64,000 bases of DNA from Anoplolepis gracilipes (lineage: Eukaryota; Arthropoda; Insecta; Hymenoptera; Formicidae), in the NCBI RefSeq assembly GCF_047496725.1, contig NC_132985.1, forward strand, positions 7,764,001 through 7,828,000, given 5' to 3'. The stretch's first letter is position 1; each line of letters opens with the position of its first letter. Made by a program: the position numbers and the translations under genes. Positions 1-9,042 of this stretch are shown here, piece after piece. The notes beneath the pieces were generated by a model. The model searched no databases. It was not told where the DNA came from and saw nothing but the letters and a program-made list of their open reading frames with translations.

Positions 1-180
1 GTCCATCCTGCACACACGAACCAGCAGGCGCTACTGGATTTTTCCATCGCCCGTCTCGGGGCGGTTCCGATAGACAGTGGATGTAAAAATGTGGCGTATG
101 CCTGAAAGGGCGAGGTAGCACGGGCCTTTCCCACTCGTGGGAACGGCTCACACATTAACTGTGATAGAAGCGATGTTAGG
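1..180 (+). other. 5' flank of an R1-like LINE ORF2, unassigned
   Basis: This stretch directly precedes the endonuclease reading frame. One frame stays open for about 37 codons from the window edge and then stops. It may be the tail of a LINE ORF1 or a spacer between ORF1 and ORF2. No zinc knuckle or other diagnostic motif is visible, so I cannot say which. Confidence 0.3.
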
Positions 181-624
181 ATGCTGCAGCTGAACATGCG
201 ACGTTCGGCTGTAGTAACGGGTGAGGTACGTCAGCTCGTAGTCAAAAAGCGACTTGACGTCTTATTATTGCAGGAACCACACGTCGGGAAGCAGGGTTCG
301 GGTTACACAGTAGTAGGATTAGGCATAGGGATGAAGGTTGCCGCAGTGCGCTCACAACGTCCGTGGGCAGCAGTGGTAATCTGCAATCCCAATTTCGATA
401 CGGTTTTCGTCTCGCAGCTTAGCACTACGCATTGTATCTGTGTGGAAGTGCAAGCCCCCAGCTTCTCCTTCTACGTTGTCTCGTGCTACTTTCAGTACAG
501 CGACGAGATTGAGAAGCACCTCAGCCACCTCGAGACGGTGCTTCGTTCACTGAGGGGGGAGAGAATTATTATAGGTGTAGACGCCAATGCCCGATCGTCA
601 CTCTGGGGTCCCCAAGAGAGATAG
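181..624 (+). pseudogene. R1-clade LINE endonuclease domain, truncated
   Basis: The 147-aa frame starts at the usual N-terminus of an APE-type endonuclease of R1/TRAS-like non-LTR retrotransposons, which nicks target DNA for reverse transcription. Visible signatures are the LLLQEPHV segment carrying the catalytic Glu near residue 32 and VDANARSSLWG near residue 133. The family's endonuclease runs to about 220 residues and is followed by a reverse transcriptase. Here the frame ends straight after the SLWG motif, where a purine-rich repeat begins at about 622, so the rest of ORF2 is lost or displaced. The start chosen is the ATG at 181, which matches the typical beginning of this domain. Broken, non-functional copy. 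Confidence 0.7.
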
Positions 625-1743
625 GAAGGGAGAGGGAGAATGGAGAGATAGAAAAGGAAGGAAAAGTGAAGCAAGAGGAGGGAAGAAGAGAAGAGGAGGG
701 AAAGGTAGAAGCATGGTGGATGATAATAGAAGAGGAAGAAGAGGACGAATGGGAGGAAGAGAGGAAAAAGGAGGAGAGTGATTGGAGGAGGATGGAGAAG
801 AGAGCGGTGAGGGTGAGAAGGGAAAGGGAACGAAAGGAGATGGAAAGAAGAGAGAAAGAGAGAAGGGAGGAAGAGGAGAGAAGAAAGAAGAGAGTGATAT
901 GGAAAGGGATAGAAGGAATGGATCAGAAGGAAAGGAGGAGTGAAAGGCATTGCGAAGAGGGAGACAGGCAGGATGATAGGGATGAGGAAGGTAGAAGAAA
1001 GAAGAAGAGAAGACGGAACATGGGTGTTACTAATGGAGATGGAAAGGAAGGAAGACAGGGAAGAGGTGCTGGAGAAGGAAGGAGAGATAAGAAGGAAATG
1101 GGGAGTGGGTGTAGATGAGGACCTGATGTTGGAGGAAAGGGAAATGAGATGGAGAATTGGGAAAGCGGCGAGAAGAGAGAGGGCGAGAGGTAGGAAAGTG
1201 GTGGCAACGTGTAGGGAGTTGAGAGTAGATGGGAGGAGATGGAGATCGGTGGAAGGGGAAAGGAGATGGGAGGCAGAAGATGGAGAAGAGTAAGGGAAGA
1301 GGGAAAGAGGAGGGAAGGTAGTGGAAGGGAAGGAGGATAAGAGGAAGGAAGAAAGAAGAAAGGATCGGAAGTAAAGGGATGGACGGAACGGAAGGAAGAA
1401 AAGAAGAAAGAGGAAAGAAGAGAGAAGGGGGAGACAGGAAGAAAGCAAGAGGGGATGAGAGGAGGGACAGAGAGAAGAGAGAGAGAAAGGGTGGTTCGTG
1501 AGGGAGGGAGAGGGGAACAGGTCGCACAATGGCCAGGCTTGAAGAGGAAAGGGGAGGATGGTAAATAACAAGATGAGATGAGGATGTAATAGAGTTCTGG
1601 GGATGAAGTGTTAGGGGTAAAATTCTTGTTATGAAATTTGTATATATGTAGATATAGTTGATATATGAGCAAGAGAGCGTGGGAGTTTGTAAAAGGTTTG
1701 GTGTACCCTTGAAAACACCCTGGCAACCTCTAGGGAAGTCCGG

Positions 1744-1748
<5 letters not shown>
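622..1748 (+). mobile_element. Purine-rich non-LTR retroelement fragment with 3' tail
   Basis: The plus strand is almost entirely A and G from 622 to about 1560. It then passes into a tail that ends just before a TA microsatellite, as LINE 3' ends often do. The plus-strand frames at 666-1118 and 940-1293 are very rich in Glu, Arg and Lys. The second contains DEDL, EER, RW and ARGRKV spaced in a way I recall from charged ORF1-type proteins of ant LINEs. The long minus-strand Ser/Leu/Pro frames are shadows of this composition. Related purine-rich blocks lie at 42015-42570, 44830-45640 and 45700-46300; several share an ATGGCCAGG-like word near their ends. The element interrupts the R1-like endonuclease. 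Confidence 0.5.

Positions 1749-1803
<55 letters not shown>
1749..1803. repeat. (TA)n microsatellite
   Basis: Pure TA dinucleotide run directly after the purine-rich retroelement tail. Confidence 0.9.
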
Positions 1804-1807
<4 letters not shown>

Positions 1808-1858
1808 ATATATATGTATATATTCATTCATGTAAATTTATGTATATTTTTATTATGT

Positions 1859-2690
1859 TTATAATAAATTATTTTTATGTATCCAAGAGTTGTGCGATTT
1901 ATCAAGTCCCAGCCATTTCACAAAAACTTTATCTCCTTCTTTACGTATCACCTTTTCCACGAGATACACGTCGGGGTTAGCAAAGCGTTGTAGTTCGTAT
2001 TCGTAGAATCCTCCGGATACTGGATTTTCGCGCGAATCTTTTAATATATATGTCGCAGGATTAGTATTCTGTATTTTGACAATTTTAAAACACTTCGGCC
2101 GACCAATTTGGTGTGTAACCTTTATCAAAAATGGTCTTGAATTTACTCACACGTATCGAATTACCCACTTTGAATCTCGCTGGAGCAGCAATTTTTACAT
2201 TGTTGTATACTGTATTTAAAAGTCTATCAGATATTGTTCTTTAAAGTGCGGTTGAATCGTTCCACGATCGAGGCTTTCATGATGGAATACGTTGAATAAT
2301 GATTAATGTTTCTTCATGAGTTTTTGCACATTTGCATTATAAAATTTCTTTCCTCTGTCTGTTTGAAAATTTTTCGGAACATCGTCCATCATCTCGAATT
2401 AGTTTCGCAATCGTTTCAGACATTTTGTTTCCGCTCTTGCTTTTGAGCGGTATGGCCCACGCATACTTGCTCAGCACATCGATAACAGTGAGTATGTAAT
2501 TGAAACCTTTGTTGACTCGCATAAGGACGCATCTCAACCACGTCTGGCTGCCACAGATCATCGTATCCGCGTACTATGACGTGTCTACGCGGAAAATTTC
2601 TTCTCGTCGGAGGGTGCAATTCTTCCACGAGTAGTCGCTTTTCAGAGTTGTTTTTCTTTTCTTGCATGTTTGATCGTGGCATATTTCATA
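1859..2690 (-). pseudogene. Polinton integrase with chromodomain, broken
   Basis: This is the integrase that inserts Polinton DNA into the host chromosome. From the N-terminus (about 2690) a conserved basic stretch leads into DDLWQPDVVEM, which holds the first catalytic Asp, then FNYILTVIDVLSKYAWA. The C-terminal part (1859-2128) is a chromodomain-like segment ending VFVKWLGLDKSHNSWI. The frame is broken at least three times: between the two overlapping frames at 2416-2682 and 2337-2561, around 2337 where the second catalytic region should lie, and upstream of 2128. It sits at the outer edge of the element, where Polinton integrases usually lie. Not functional. Confidence 0.8.
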
Positions 2691-2714
2691 ATGTAAAAGT
2701 TCATGTATAATTCT

Positions 2715-3068
2715 TTATGTATCTTTTCCTGAGTCGGATATAGTTTGCACACGTGTCTGAAGCATTTTCTGCATTTCATGCATCACTATTTGAAGCGTTT
2801 GCACGCGCGTTTCGAGCGCAATAATTGTTTCCTCAATTTCTTTCTGCCTATTCCTCAAAAGTTCAACACTCGTTTGAACGTACTGTTTGTTAGCAGCATC
2901 GTTATCATCCGGTTGCGCTACACGTCGTATCTTGCGCAACCTTGCGTCAAAGCCGGCGCTAGTCAGACACAGAGCGTTATCTCGCACATACGTTCTTAGT
3001 AATCCGTTCCATTCATAGTATGCATTATTCGACATACCGAGCGATACTCCAAATTTATTAATTGACAT
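2715..3068 (-). CDS. Polinton-associated coiled-coil protein (unknown)
   Basis: An intact 117-aa frame between the integrase and the DUF8207-type gene. The N-terminus holds a conserved-looking block (SINKFGVSLG, then YVRDNALCLTSAGFDARLRKIRRVA). The segment AANKQYVQTSVELL follows. The last 50 residues have heptad-like hydrophobic spacing with many Glu, Gln and Met, suggesting a coiled coil. The block resembles an accessory protein I recall from arthropod Mavericks; its function is not known to me. A trimeric fibre-like role is conceivable but only a guess. It is one of the few open frames left in this element. Confidence 0.6.
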   Translation of the reverse strand: MSINKFGVSLGMSNNAYYEWNGLLRTYVRDNALCLTSAGFDARLRKIRRVAQPDDNDAANKQYVQTSVELLRNRQKEIEETIIALETRVQTLQIVMHEMQKMLQTRVQTISDSGKDT

Positions 3069-3117
3069 TTCAATACGAAATGTTTTGACAGAATGACTAG
3101 TATCGTCAACATGTTGT

Positions 3118-4246
3118 TTAATTTATAATAAGACCCGCCTCGCGAAGCTCTTCGATAATTGACATGATTTCATTGCCGTGAGCATTGTTACCAGCTCGAC
3201 GCGAAGCTTCCAACAGCCGCAAACGATCTACCAATTTGTTGGGATCGTTCCAATGCACGTATTCAATTTTATTCTCACTCAGTGTCATAGTGCGTGGTAG
3301 ATTTATACCTTTTCCAATTTTTCTTTTGATAGGAAATAATGAAGCGATTATATATTTATATTTGTATCCTTTGATGCCTAATACTGGATTACGCACATTA
3401 CTATCACGTCTATGCGCGTTTATCGGCAGTAATATACTTTTATATTTATGCATATAGTTCTCTGTATATACAGCATCGTCGGGAATTCTCTTGAAAATTA
3501 ATTCGTAGAGGCCCGGCGTCCCCGCATATTTTACTCCATGAATGATTATATTATCATTCTTATCCACTTCAAGATGTTTATCACCGAGCATCGTTCCTTC
3601 GTCAGAAAATTTAACATACGTAATCCATCTCGTTATTTACATCTTGGCTCAAAATTGCTCCGATATATCTTTGTCCGAGTGGAACAAGATGTTCTCGCAA
3701 CATATTCTGACCCTCGGATGTTTGTAATTGACGTTGAACCGACGTCACAACCGCTTCGGGTGTGGTCTCAAAAATTTCTTCGACGGAAGGAGACGAGATT
3801 ATTTGAGGTTGTTGTACAGCTTTTATCGGAGTCGATTGTTTCATTCGTTTTGATTGATTTGGTGTAGAAGTTATCAATGAATCGTTTGATCGTTTCTGTC
3901 CCCCATTTGATATTTTTTCATAAGTCAGTGAAATGTTTGATCGTTTCTGCTTTATGCTCTCTTGTTCTTCTCTGGGTATACCAAACGACTCCACTTTCGA
4001 TGCATCAGATTCTACATCGATTGTATTCTCAACAATTTGTTTTAGAGGTTCAGTGATTGACTTAAAATATCTCTCCAAAGCGACGTCTTTCTCAATTTTA
4101 CCAGTTTTTAAAGAGTGATATTTTTTGCGAATTGATTCGCTCGTTTTTGCAATCTTTCTCACAATCTTTTCACGTTCATCATCAGCATCATTGTTTATCA
4201 TAATGGATATTTTGTAGACGTTGTTAGACTGATGTGTTGATAGCAA
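3118..4246 (-). pseudogene. Polinton DUF8207-type protein, single frameshift
   Basis: Two frames belong to one protein. The N-terminal part (4246-3611) has a charged segment containing ESIRKKYHSLKTGKIEKD and a polar linker. The C-terminal part (3591-3118) contains the DUF8207-like block GVKYAGTPGLYELIF, the pair YVHWNDPNKLVDRLRLL and the end IIEELREAGLIIN. A one-base shift near 3605 separates them. I recall this architecture from arthropod Maverick proteins of unknown function that lie next to the packaging ATPase. The nearest methionine of the second part is internal, so two separate genes are less likely than one frameshifted gene. Confidence 0.7.
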
Positions 4247-4680
4247 CTAGCCGCTCTACGGTATCGCAAATTCATTAAATCCTTTTTTATATCGTCCATT
4301 GGTCAGCGAGCTGTCTTTATCAATAATTACAAATCCATACTTGTGCTGCCAGCATTTCTGGCATAATGCGTGAAAATCGTATGACATGTCAGTATTTACA
4401 TTATCGTTGTACACATGTTTCAAGTTTGTACTATCCTGTTGAAATAAAATCAACAGATTCGCATTGTCGCGTATAAAATGCTTGGGTATCTTGGCATACG
4501 TTTGACAAAGATAGAAACAGTCGACGCTCGAGTGTCGACCCATTGCAAAGTACTCTCTTATCGTATCTTGTTTATCGCAAGCCACGTCATCAAAGATAAA
4601 AATGGAATTCGGAAGCGCCTCGTTTGGAGCAACGACTTCACTATTATTAGGGAATGTAAAATAACCAATTTCGTCTATCG

Positions 4681-4684
4681 GTGT
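4681..4684. repeat. 4-bp target-site duplication GTGT, left copy
   Basis: GTGT directly precedes the TGTCACGTCC terminus of the inserted element. The same four bases follow its other end. Confidence 0.75.
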
Positions 4685-5687
4685 TGTCACGTCCAGCGCC
4701 TCCGCTTGACACCAGTCGCCGTTCGTTGACGCCATACGCCACCTGTTAAGTAGACAAGCGTTAAGCGCCTATAAAAATCATTTTTTTCTTTTTCTTCTTA
4801 TATATATATATACATATACTTATTAGCAAAAATAGTTTAAGCCTTTTTATTATGTTTCCGGCTAGAACATTTTTTTTTGTTTCTTTTTCTTCTTTCATCC
4901 CCATCACTGGTTCTCCCCTATCACCTACCTAAAAATACAAACGACGCATTCTCAATAAACCTATTATACACTTATTACAGGCATACTCATATATTAACAT
5001 ACGCATAATCAACATATACACGGTAACACAATAGTTCCGGATCTTATAGCTAATTCATACATATTCTATACACATTATTTAAATTACACATTCGATCTTC
5101 CACAATATAAACTTATCACACATTTATGCGTTTATACACACTTACACACTCCTCATCTATTCATTGTAAATATATCACGGCATATTACATGTACATTTAT
5201 ACCATTATTACTTATATAAACTTTTACTACTAGTTATAATGATATACATACATATAGTTATATAATAGCGAGTTTAATGTCTGTAAACTAATTTAGACCT
5301 TGTAATCCACAAATAACATTATGCGACATTATAAATAATTGTTAATTAATAAGTTAATTAGCGAAATGCTCTCATATCTCTACAATTATTTAAGTTCAAC
5401 GCTATAATACAATGCAGCGATAAGTAATTAATCAGATAAGTTATCGTAACGCTAGTAATAATTGCGATACATCTAGAAATTAACGATATAAATATTATAT
5501 TATAACGCTAGTCCCGAAGCTTCTAGAACAGTCAGGAACCGTCGGATCAAGTGAAAATTTCGGACAAATACCGTGACCGCTTACTATTGCCCGGCGCGTG
5601 ATACCCGTGACAAACAAGCGTGACCAAGATCGGACCATGTTGCGCGCGTTACACTTCAGAAGGGTGAGAGCCCTCAGCGACCACGGG

Positions 5688-5725
5688 TATATAAACAGGA
5701 GCACCGTGCGCTCAGCATTCAGTTT
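5688..5725 (+). promoter_or_regulatory. TATA box plus arthropod Inr
   Basis: TATATAAA at 5688-5695 is followed by TCAGC at 5712 and TCAGTT at 5719. The A of the second motif is 33 bases from the TATA start, the usual arthropod core-promoter spacing. The same block (GGTATATAAACRGGAGCACC, then a TCAGT word) is preserved in inverted orientation in copies 2 (about 30545-30575) and 3 (about 18515-18550). This implies Pol II transcription toward higher coordinates in copy 1. Confidence 0.65.
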
Positions 5726-5960
5726 TCGCTCAGACAGATCAGTTCATTCAGTTTTCGCCCAGACAGTTCAAACAATTCAGTTTTCGCAGTGTAGTCAGTA
5801 TTCTTTCCGATCATTCAGTTTTCGCTCATTCAGATATTCGATTCAGTCAGTATTCAAATTAGTTTTCGCCCATTCAGTTCATTCAGATCAGTCAGATCGA
5901 CAGTTCTTACAGTTCGGTTCTCGAGACATTCAGTATTCAGTATTCATTAAATTCACTGTA
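5712..5960 (+). repeat. TCAGTTTTCGC-like short tandem array
   Basis: Irregular repeats of the form TTCAGTTTTCGCYCA and shortened versions run directly downstream of the TATA box. The array begins at the likely start site, so each unit repeats the Inr word TCAGTT. The open frame across it is a composition artefact. Equivalent diverged arrays lie at about 18340-18520 and 30380-30540. Confidence 0.75.
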
Positions 5961-6450
5961 CGTACAGTTATTCATACGATTTAATAATCGGTTATCTTTA
6001 TAGCATTCGATCATACGTACGTTCTTACAAATTTTCACACAGTGTAATTAATATTATATCTTCGAATCAGTGTTTTTAGTTCATTACTCGGTATTATTCA
6101 CATAAAATCATTAATTCAGAGAGACTTCGAGACTAGCATATCGCGAATATTATTAATTAGTTTCCAGTTCTTGCATTTACCGTCGTATAAATTTATTCTT
6201 GATTAATTGTTTCCACTGTCACTATTATATTTCCTTTCTCTTTTTCGATTTTCACGGCGCTCACAATACATATCGAATTCTATCTATCACTTTCAAAGAC
6301 ATTTTATCTTAATTTTCATTCGCAGTAAATTTATTTCTATCAACAATATAAGCGATATATCTTTTCTTCTCCAGACAATCAGATTATTATTAATGCCGCC
6401 TATCTAATATCGTTTAAGCGTCCGAAACCTGTCCGCGCGTGAAATTATAG

Positions 6451-8284
6451 TCAAAGGGAGGTTCTATTAACGGATGTTGTAATCTTAATATTATTGTAGA
6501 TCCACATTCTCGTATACACCCGCATGACAGTGTGTTCCCCAGTGGTTCCTGTAACACATAATAATTTAGTGAAATGAGTACGTTGTCGTTATTAATAAGA
6601 TATATTCGTGTAATCATTAATCATATTGTTTACGTGTAATTTACTCGAAATATACTTACCTGTGTCAGTTCGCGGCCCCTGTCCGTTCCGGGCGCCGGTC
6701 ATCTTTTCGGTGTCAATTCTTCTCGCCGTTAATCTCTCGTGCCCACACCTGTAAATGTAGAGACAAGCTTTCTATTCTAATTTTAATACTGAAATTATCG
6801 GGCAAATTAGTGCTACTTATCTGACGAGGTCATCCTTCCTTCACGCCTACGTCGGGCTCTCTCTTTCATCCTGCGGCGACGCGCGCCTCTCCCAGGGCGT
6901 TCCGGTTATCCTGCGTCGGTGCGCGCCTCCTCCAAGGCGTTCTTGTATTCCTTATAGCTTCTTCTTTTATTTTTTTTCTTTTCTTTTTCCTTATCCGCTC
7001 ACCAGTGGCAAGGTCCGCGACGTCCGCCTTGACATACCCAGAGCCTCAGATATCTGTAACTTATAATTAAAGAAATTAATATTTTATTCGAACGTCTTCA
7101 TAGGGAGTGTCATTAGACAGAGAGCGATAACCATCCTTACTTACAACGTAGGGCGCCTCCTCCAGGGCGATCTACATCCTTCCTACGTAGTGCGCCTCTT
7201 TCAGGGCGATTCTACGTCCCTTCTAGCAGTGCGCCTCCTTCAGGGCCGGACTACCTCTATCTACGTCGCACGCCTCTCTCAGGGCGAACGACTCTCATCT
7301 CCGAGGAGCGCCTCTTTCAGGGCATTCCGCCTCCAAGCGTGCAGCGCGCCTCTCTCAGGGCGATCTGCCTCCTCTCAGTCCACGAACCGCGCCTCTCTCA
7401 GGGCGTCTCTCACAATTCCTCCGATCGCTCTTCTTGGTCTGAAATATAAAATAAATATTACATTAAAGTAAACTCATTAAGGCTCACCCTGTCCCAATAA
7501 CCCGTCAGATAAAGTCAAGTTAACTTGTTTAGCAATTTACATCAGCGCGTGTACGAGCCCCTTATTACCTATCAAAACCGATCCCCTTGGTTCTGTGTAT
7601 GTTTTTTTTTCTTTTCCCTTTTTCATCACTCGCTTTACTATCCCTAACCCCTGTCTATATTCTCCCGTGTATTCAACCATGGCTTTGATTATAATTTCGC
7701 TTACCTCCTTAGCTACGTCATGGGTCGGTCACGTCGATCAGAGCGCGCTCATCAACTGAAGCGTCTCATCCGGTCGATATACCAAAGCGGCTCTTACCTA
7801 ACGGTCCGAACGGCCGCGTCTCCATCGGATAGTCAGAACCCAGCATCCGTCGGGTATTTCATCTACCCTCCACTAGGAAACCATACGGCGGAGTCTTCGG
7901 CTTTTGACCCGTTCCACGACTCTGTCACTTCACCGGCATCCAGCAGCGAGGCCGTCGCTTCCTCATATAGACCCTTACCGCCTATCGAATACCGTCCGTG
8001 GCCCGTGCCCCCGCCGTTGATAGACTTCGGGATTACGCAACCGAGGATCCTTTTCTCTTAGCCTTTCTTCGGGCGAGTACGCATCTTGCCAGCCGCTGAA
8101 GTACCTATCAGTTCGCCTCCTGATACTCGTCCGTGATATAATCGTCCACTCGTCTTGTAAAATATAAGAAAATATAACTGTATATGTATGTTTAGTATAA
8201 AATAATGATAAATACATAAAAATTAGTATACGTAAACAATCTGTACTCATTGTCTACTCACTTTACATCCTCCTCATTATCCAT
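6451..8284 (-). other. Candidate five-exon gene in copy 1 of the TG...CA element
   Basis: Five exon-like blocks are read on minus: 8284-8267 (starting ATG), 8154-7979, 7053-7003, 6748-6660 and 6548-6451 (ending TGA). Block edges carry GTAAAG, GTAAGG, GTGAGC and GTAAGT donors and pyrimidine-rich ...TTACAG acceptors. Phases fit at every junction, giving about 143 codons. Visible features are the acidic start MDNEED, a basic middle with SPEERLREKDPRLRNPEVY, and a Cys/His cluster PCHWCGHER formed across the third and fourth blocks. The acceptor of the second block is mutated here (AA instead of AG), so this copy is probably inactive as written. I do not recognise the protein. Alternative: non-coding spliced RNA. 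Confidence 0.45.
6881..7405 (+). repeat. Array of nine 39-40 bp hairpin units
   Basis: The core GCGCCTCYYTCAGGGCG starts at about 6883, 6923, 7152, 7192, 7230, 7269, 7308, 7345 and 7389. Spacing is close to 39-40 bases within each cluster. Each core can pair CGCC with GGCG around an eight-base loop. Spacers are less conserved, often containing CTACGT. In the minus-strand gene model, the two clusters fall in the introns on either side of the third block. Confidence 0.8.
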
Positions 8285-8409
8285 TACGTCCCGACCGCCA
8301 GCTTCCGGTGCCCCGCTACGCTGATCGTGACAGGTTTACCGCTCGGCCACCGCGATCCACGTACACACACCACCGCAACCGCATCTCGCTCGCGACTCAG
8401 GACGTAACA

Positions 8410-8413
8410 GTGT
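8410..8413. repeat. 4-bp target-site duplication GTGT, right copy
   Basis: Follows the GGACGTAACA terminus and matches 4681-4684. Confidence 0.75.
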
Positions 8414-8668
8414 CAATAAATTTTCCAAATATTGATATTTCGGTTGTTGAAGCGATTTTGAGTATACGTACAGGTTCTCAAAGCGAACACCGTACGGATT
8501 TTCAATTAGACTTGTCAATACATTAGTTTCACCACAATTTGAAGGATCGCAAATAATACCGCGTATAGTAATTGGTAACATGTTTCCATGCTTGCGTATT
8601 TCTTTTTCAAACATTAGTCTATTATCGAAGTTTATAACTTTGATTATCGTCGTTTGCCGCACAAACCG

Positions 8669-8752
8669 CATTTTGAGAATGAGTCATGGGAGGACCTATT
8701 TATGGATGTGCATTTTGAGAATGAGTTATGGGAGAACCTATTTATAGATGTG
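8669..8752 (+). repeat. 42-bp direct tandem duplication
   Basis: Two copies (8669-8710 and 8711-8752) of a 42-base unit beginning CATTTTGAGAATGAG and differing at a few bases. It covers the divergent start region between the minus-strand ATPase and the plus-strand small Polinton gene. The duplication repeats the likely start-codon context. Confidence 0.85.
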
Positions 8753-9042
8753 CATCGAATCGAAACCGTTCAGTATTGAAAATGTTTTTTCATCTGTCGG
8801 ACGACTGTCATATTCTCGAGCTTACCTCTGAACAGTTGCAATATATACCAAAGATTATTTTATTGAGACAATTTAGCCGTTACGTGGAACGACTGTGGGA
8901 CAAACTTCCCGAACATAAAGACTGATTCTGAAGTACAACGGTATCGTAGATGTTTGCGACATTATAATTTACTGTGGCAAACAAATATCGACGGTCCAGC
9001 ACCATTTATTAAAGATTGCTACGAATGTCAGCGAGAACTATA
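8728..9042 (+). pseudogene. Small Polinton plus-strand protein, one frameshift
   Basis: The frame from ATG 8728 reads DDCHILELTSEQLQYIPKIILLRQF and stops after LPEHKD at 8925. In the next frame the sequence continues to 9042 with a conserved-looking end that includes GPAPFIKDCYECQREL. A one-base change near 8918 explains the break. I recall a protein with this opening and Cys-containing end as the first plus-strand gene of arthropod Mavericks; its function is unknown. The end overlaps the start of the next gene by about 18 bases, a compact viral-style layout. Confidence 0.6.

Larger units (their letters stand above)
4685..8409. mobile_element. TG...CA element copy 1 (3.7 kb), inserted in the ATPase gene
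   Basis: The plus strand begins TGTCACGTCC and ends GGACGTAACA, a near-perfect 10-bp inverted terminus with TG/CA ends and GTGT on both sides. These are LTR-like hallmarks, so a long solo LTR is one reading. It contains, left to right: AT-rich sequence, a TATA/Inr promoter (5688-5725), a TCAGTTTTCGC-like array (5712-5960), exon-like blocks read on minus (6451-8284) and a hairpin-unit array (6880-7405). Compared with copy 2 it lacks about 1.9 kb near its left end. No RT, integrase or transposase motif is visible. It must be younger than the Polinton it disrupts. Confidence 0.75.
4256..8671 (-). pseudogene. Polinton FtsK/HerA-type packaging ATPase, split by insertion
   Basis: The gene lies in two pieces. 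The N-terminal part is 8671-8414 and the C-terminal part is 4680-4256, separated by the TG...CA element at 4685-8409. The C-terminal part has the Walker B motif SIFIFDDVACD and the block MGRHSSVDCFYLCQTYAKIP typical of Polinton A32-like ATPases, which pump DNA into capsids. The P-loop region reads CDPSNCGET. Compared with the family GxxxxGK[ST] pattern, the first Gly and the Lys are replaced by Asp and Glu, so ATP binding is probably lost. Removing the insertion and one copy of its GTGT duplication would bring the two parts back into the same phase. The frame that opens at 4735 borrows its first residues from the inserted element. Confidence 0.85.

Noticed and set aside
492..1726. Long minus-strand frames rich in Ser, Leu and Pro (267-359 aa)
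   Set aside because: They are reverse-strand shadows of the purine-rich block. There are no motifs, and the same pattern appears opposite every such block (41980-42570, 44797-45649).
4478..4729. Plus frame opposite the ATPase C-terminal half
   Set aside because: Shadow of the minus-strand gene, which has Walker B and family motifs.
5598..5984. 128-aa frame rich in Phe, Arg and Ser
   Set aside because: It is generated by the TCAGTTTTCGC-like repeat; the other copies have stops and different lengths.
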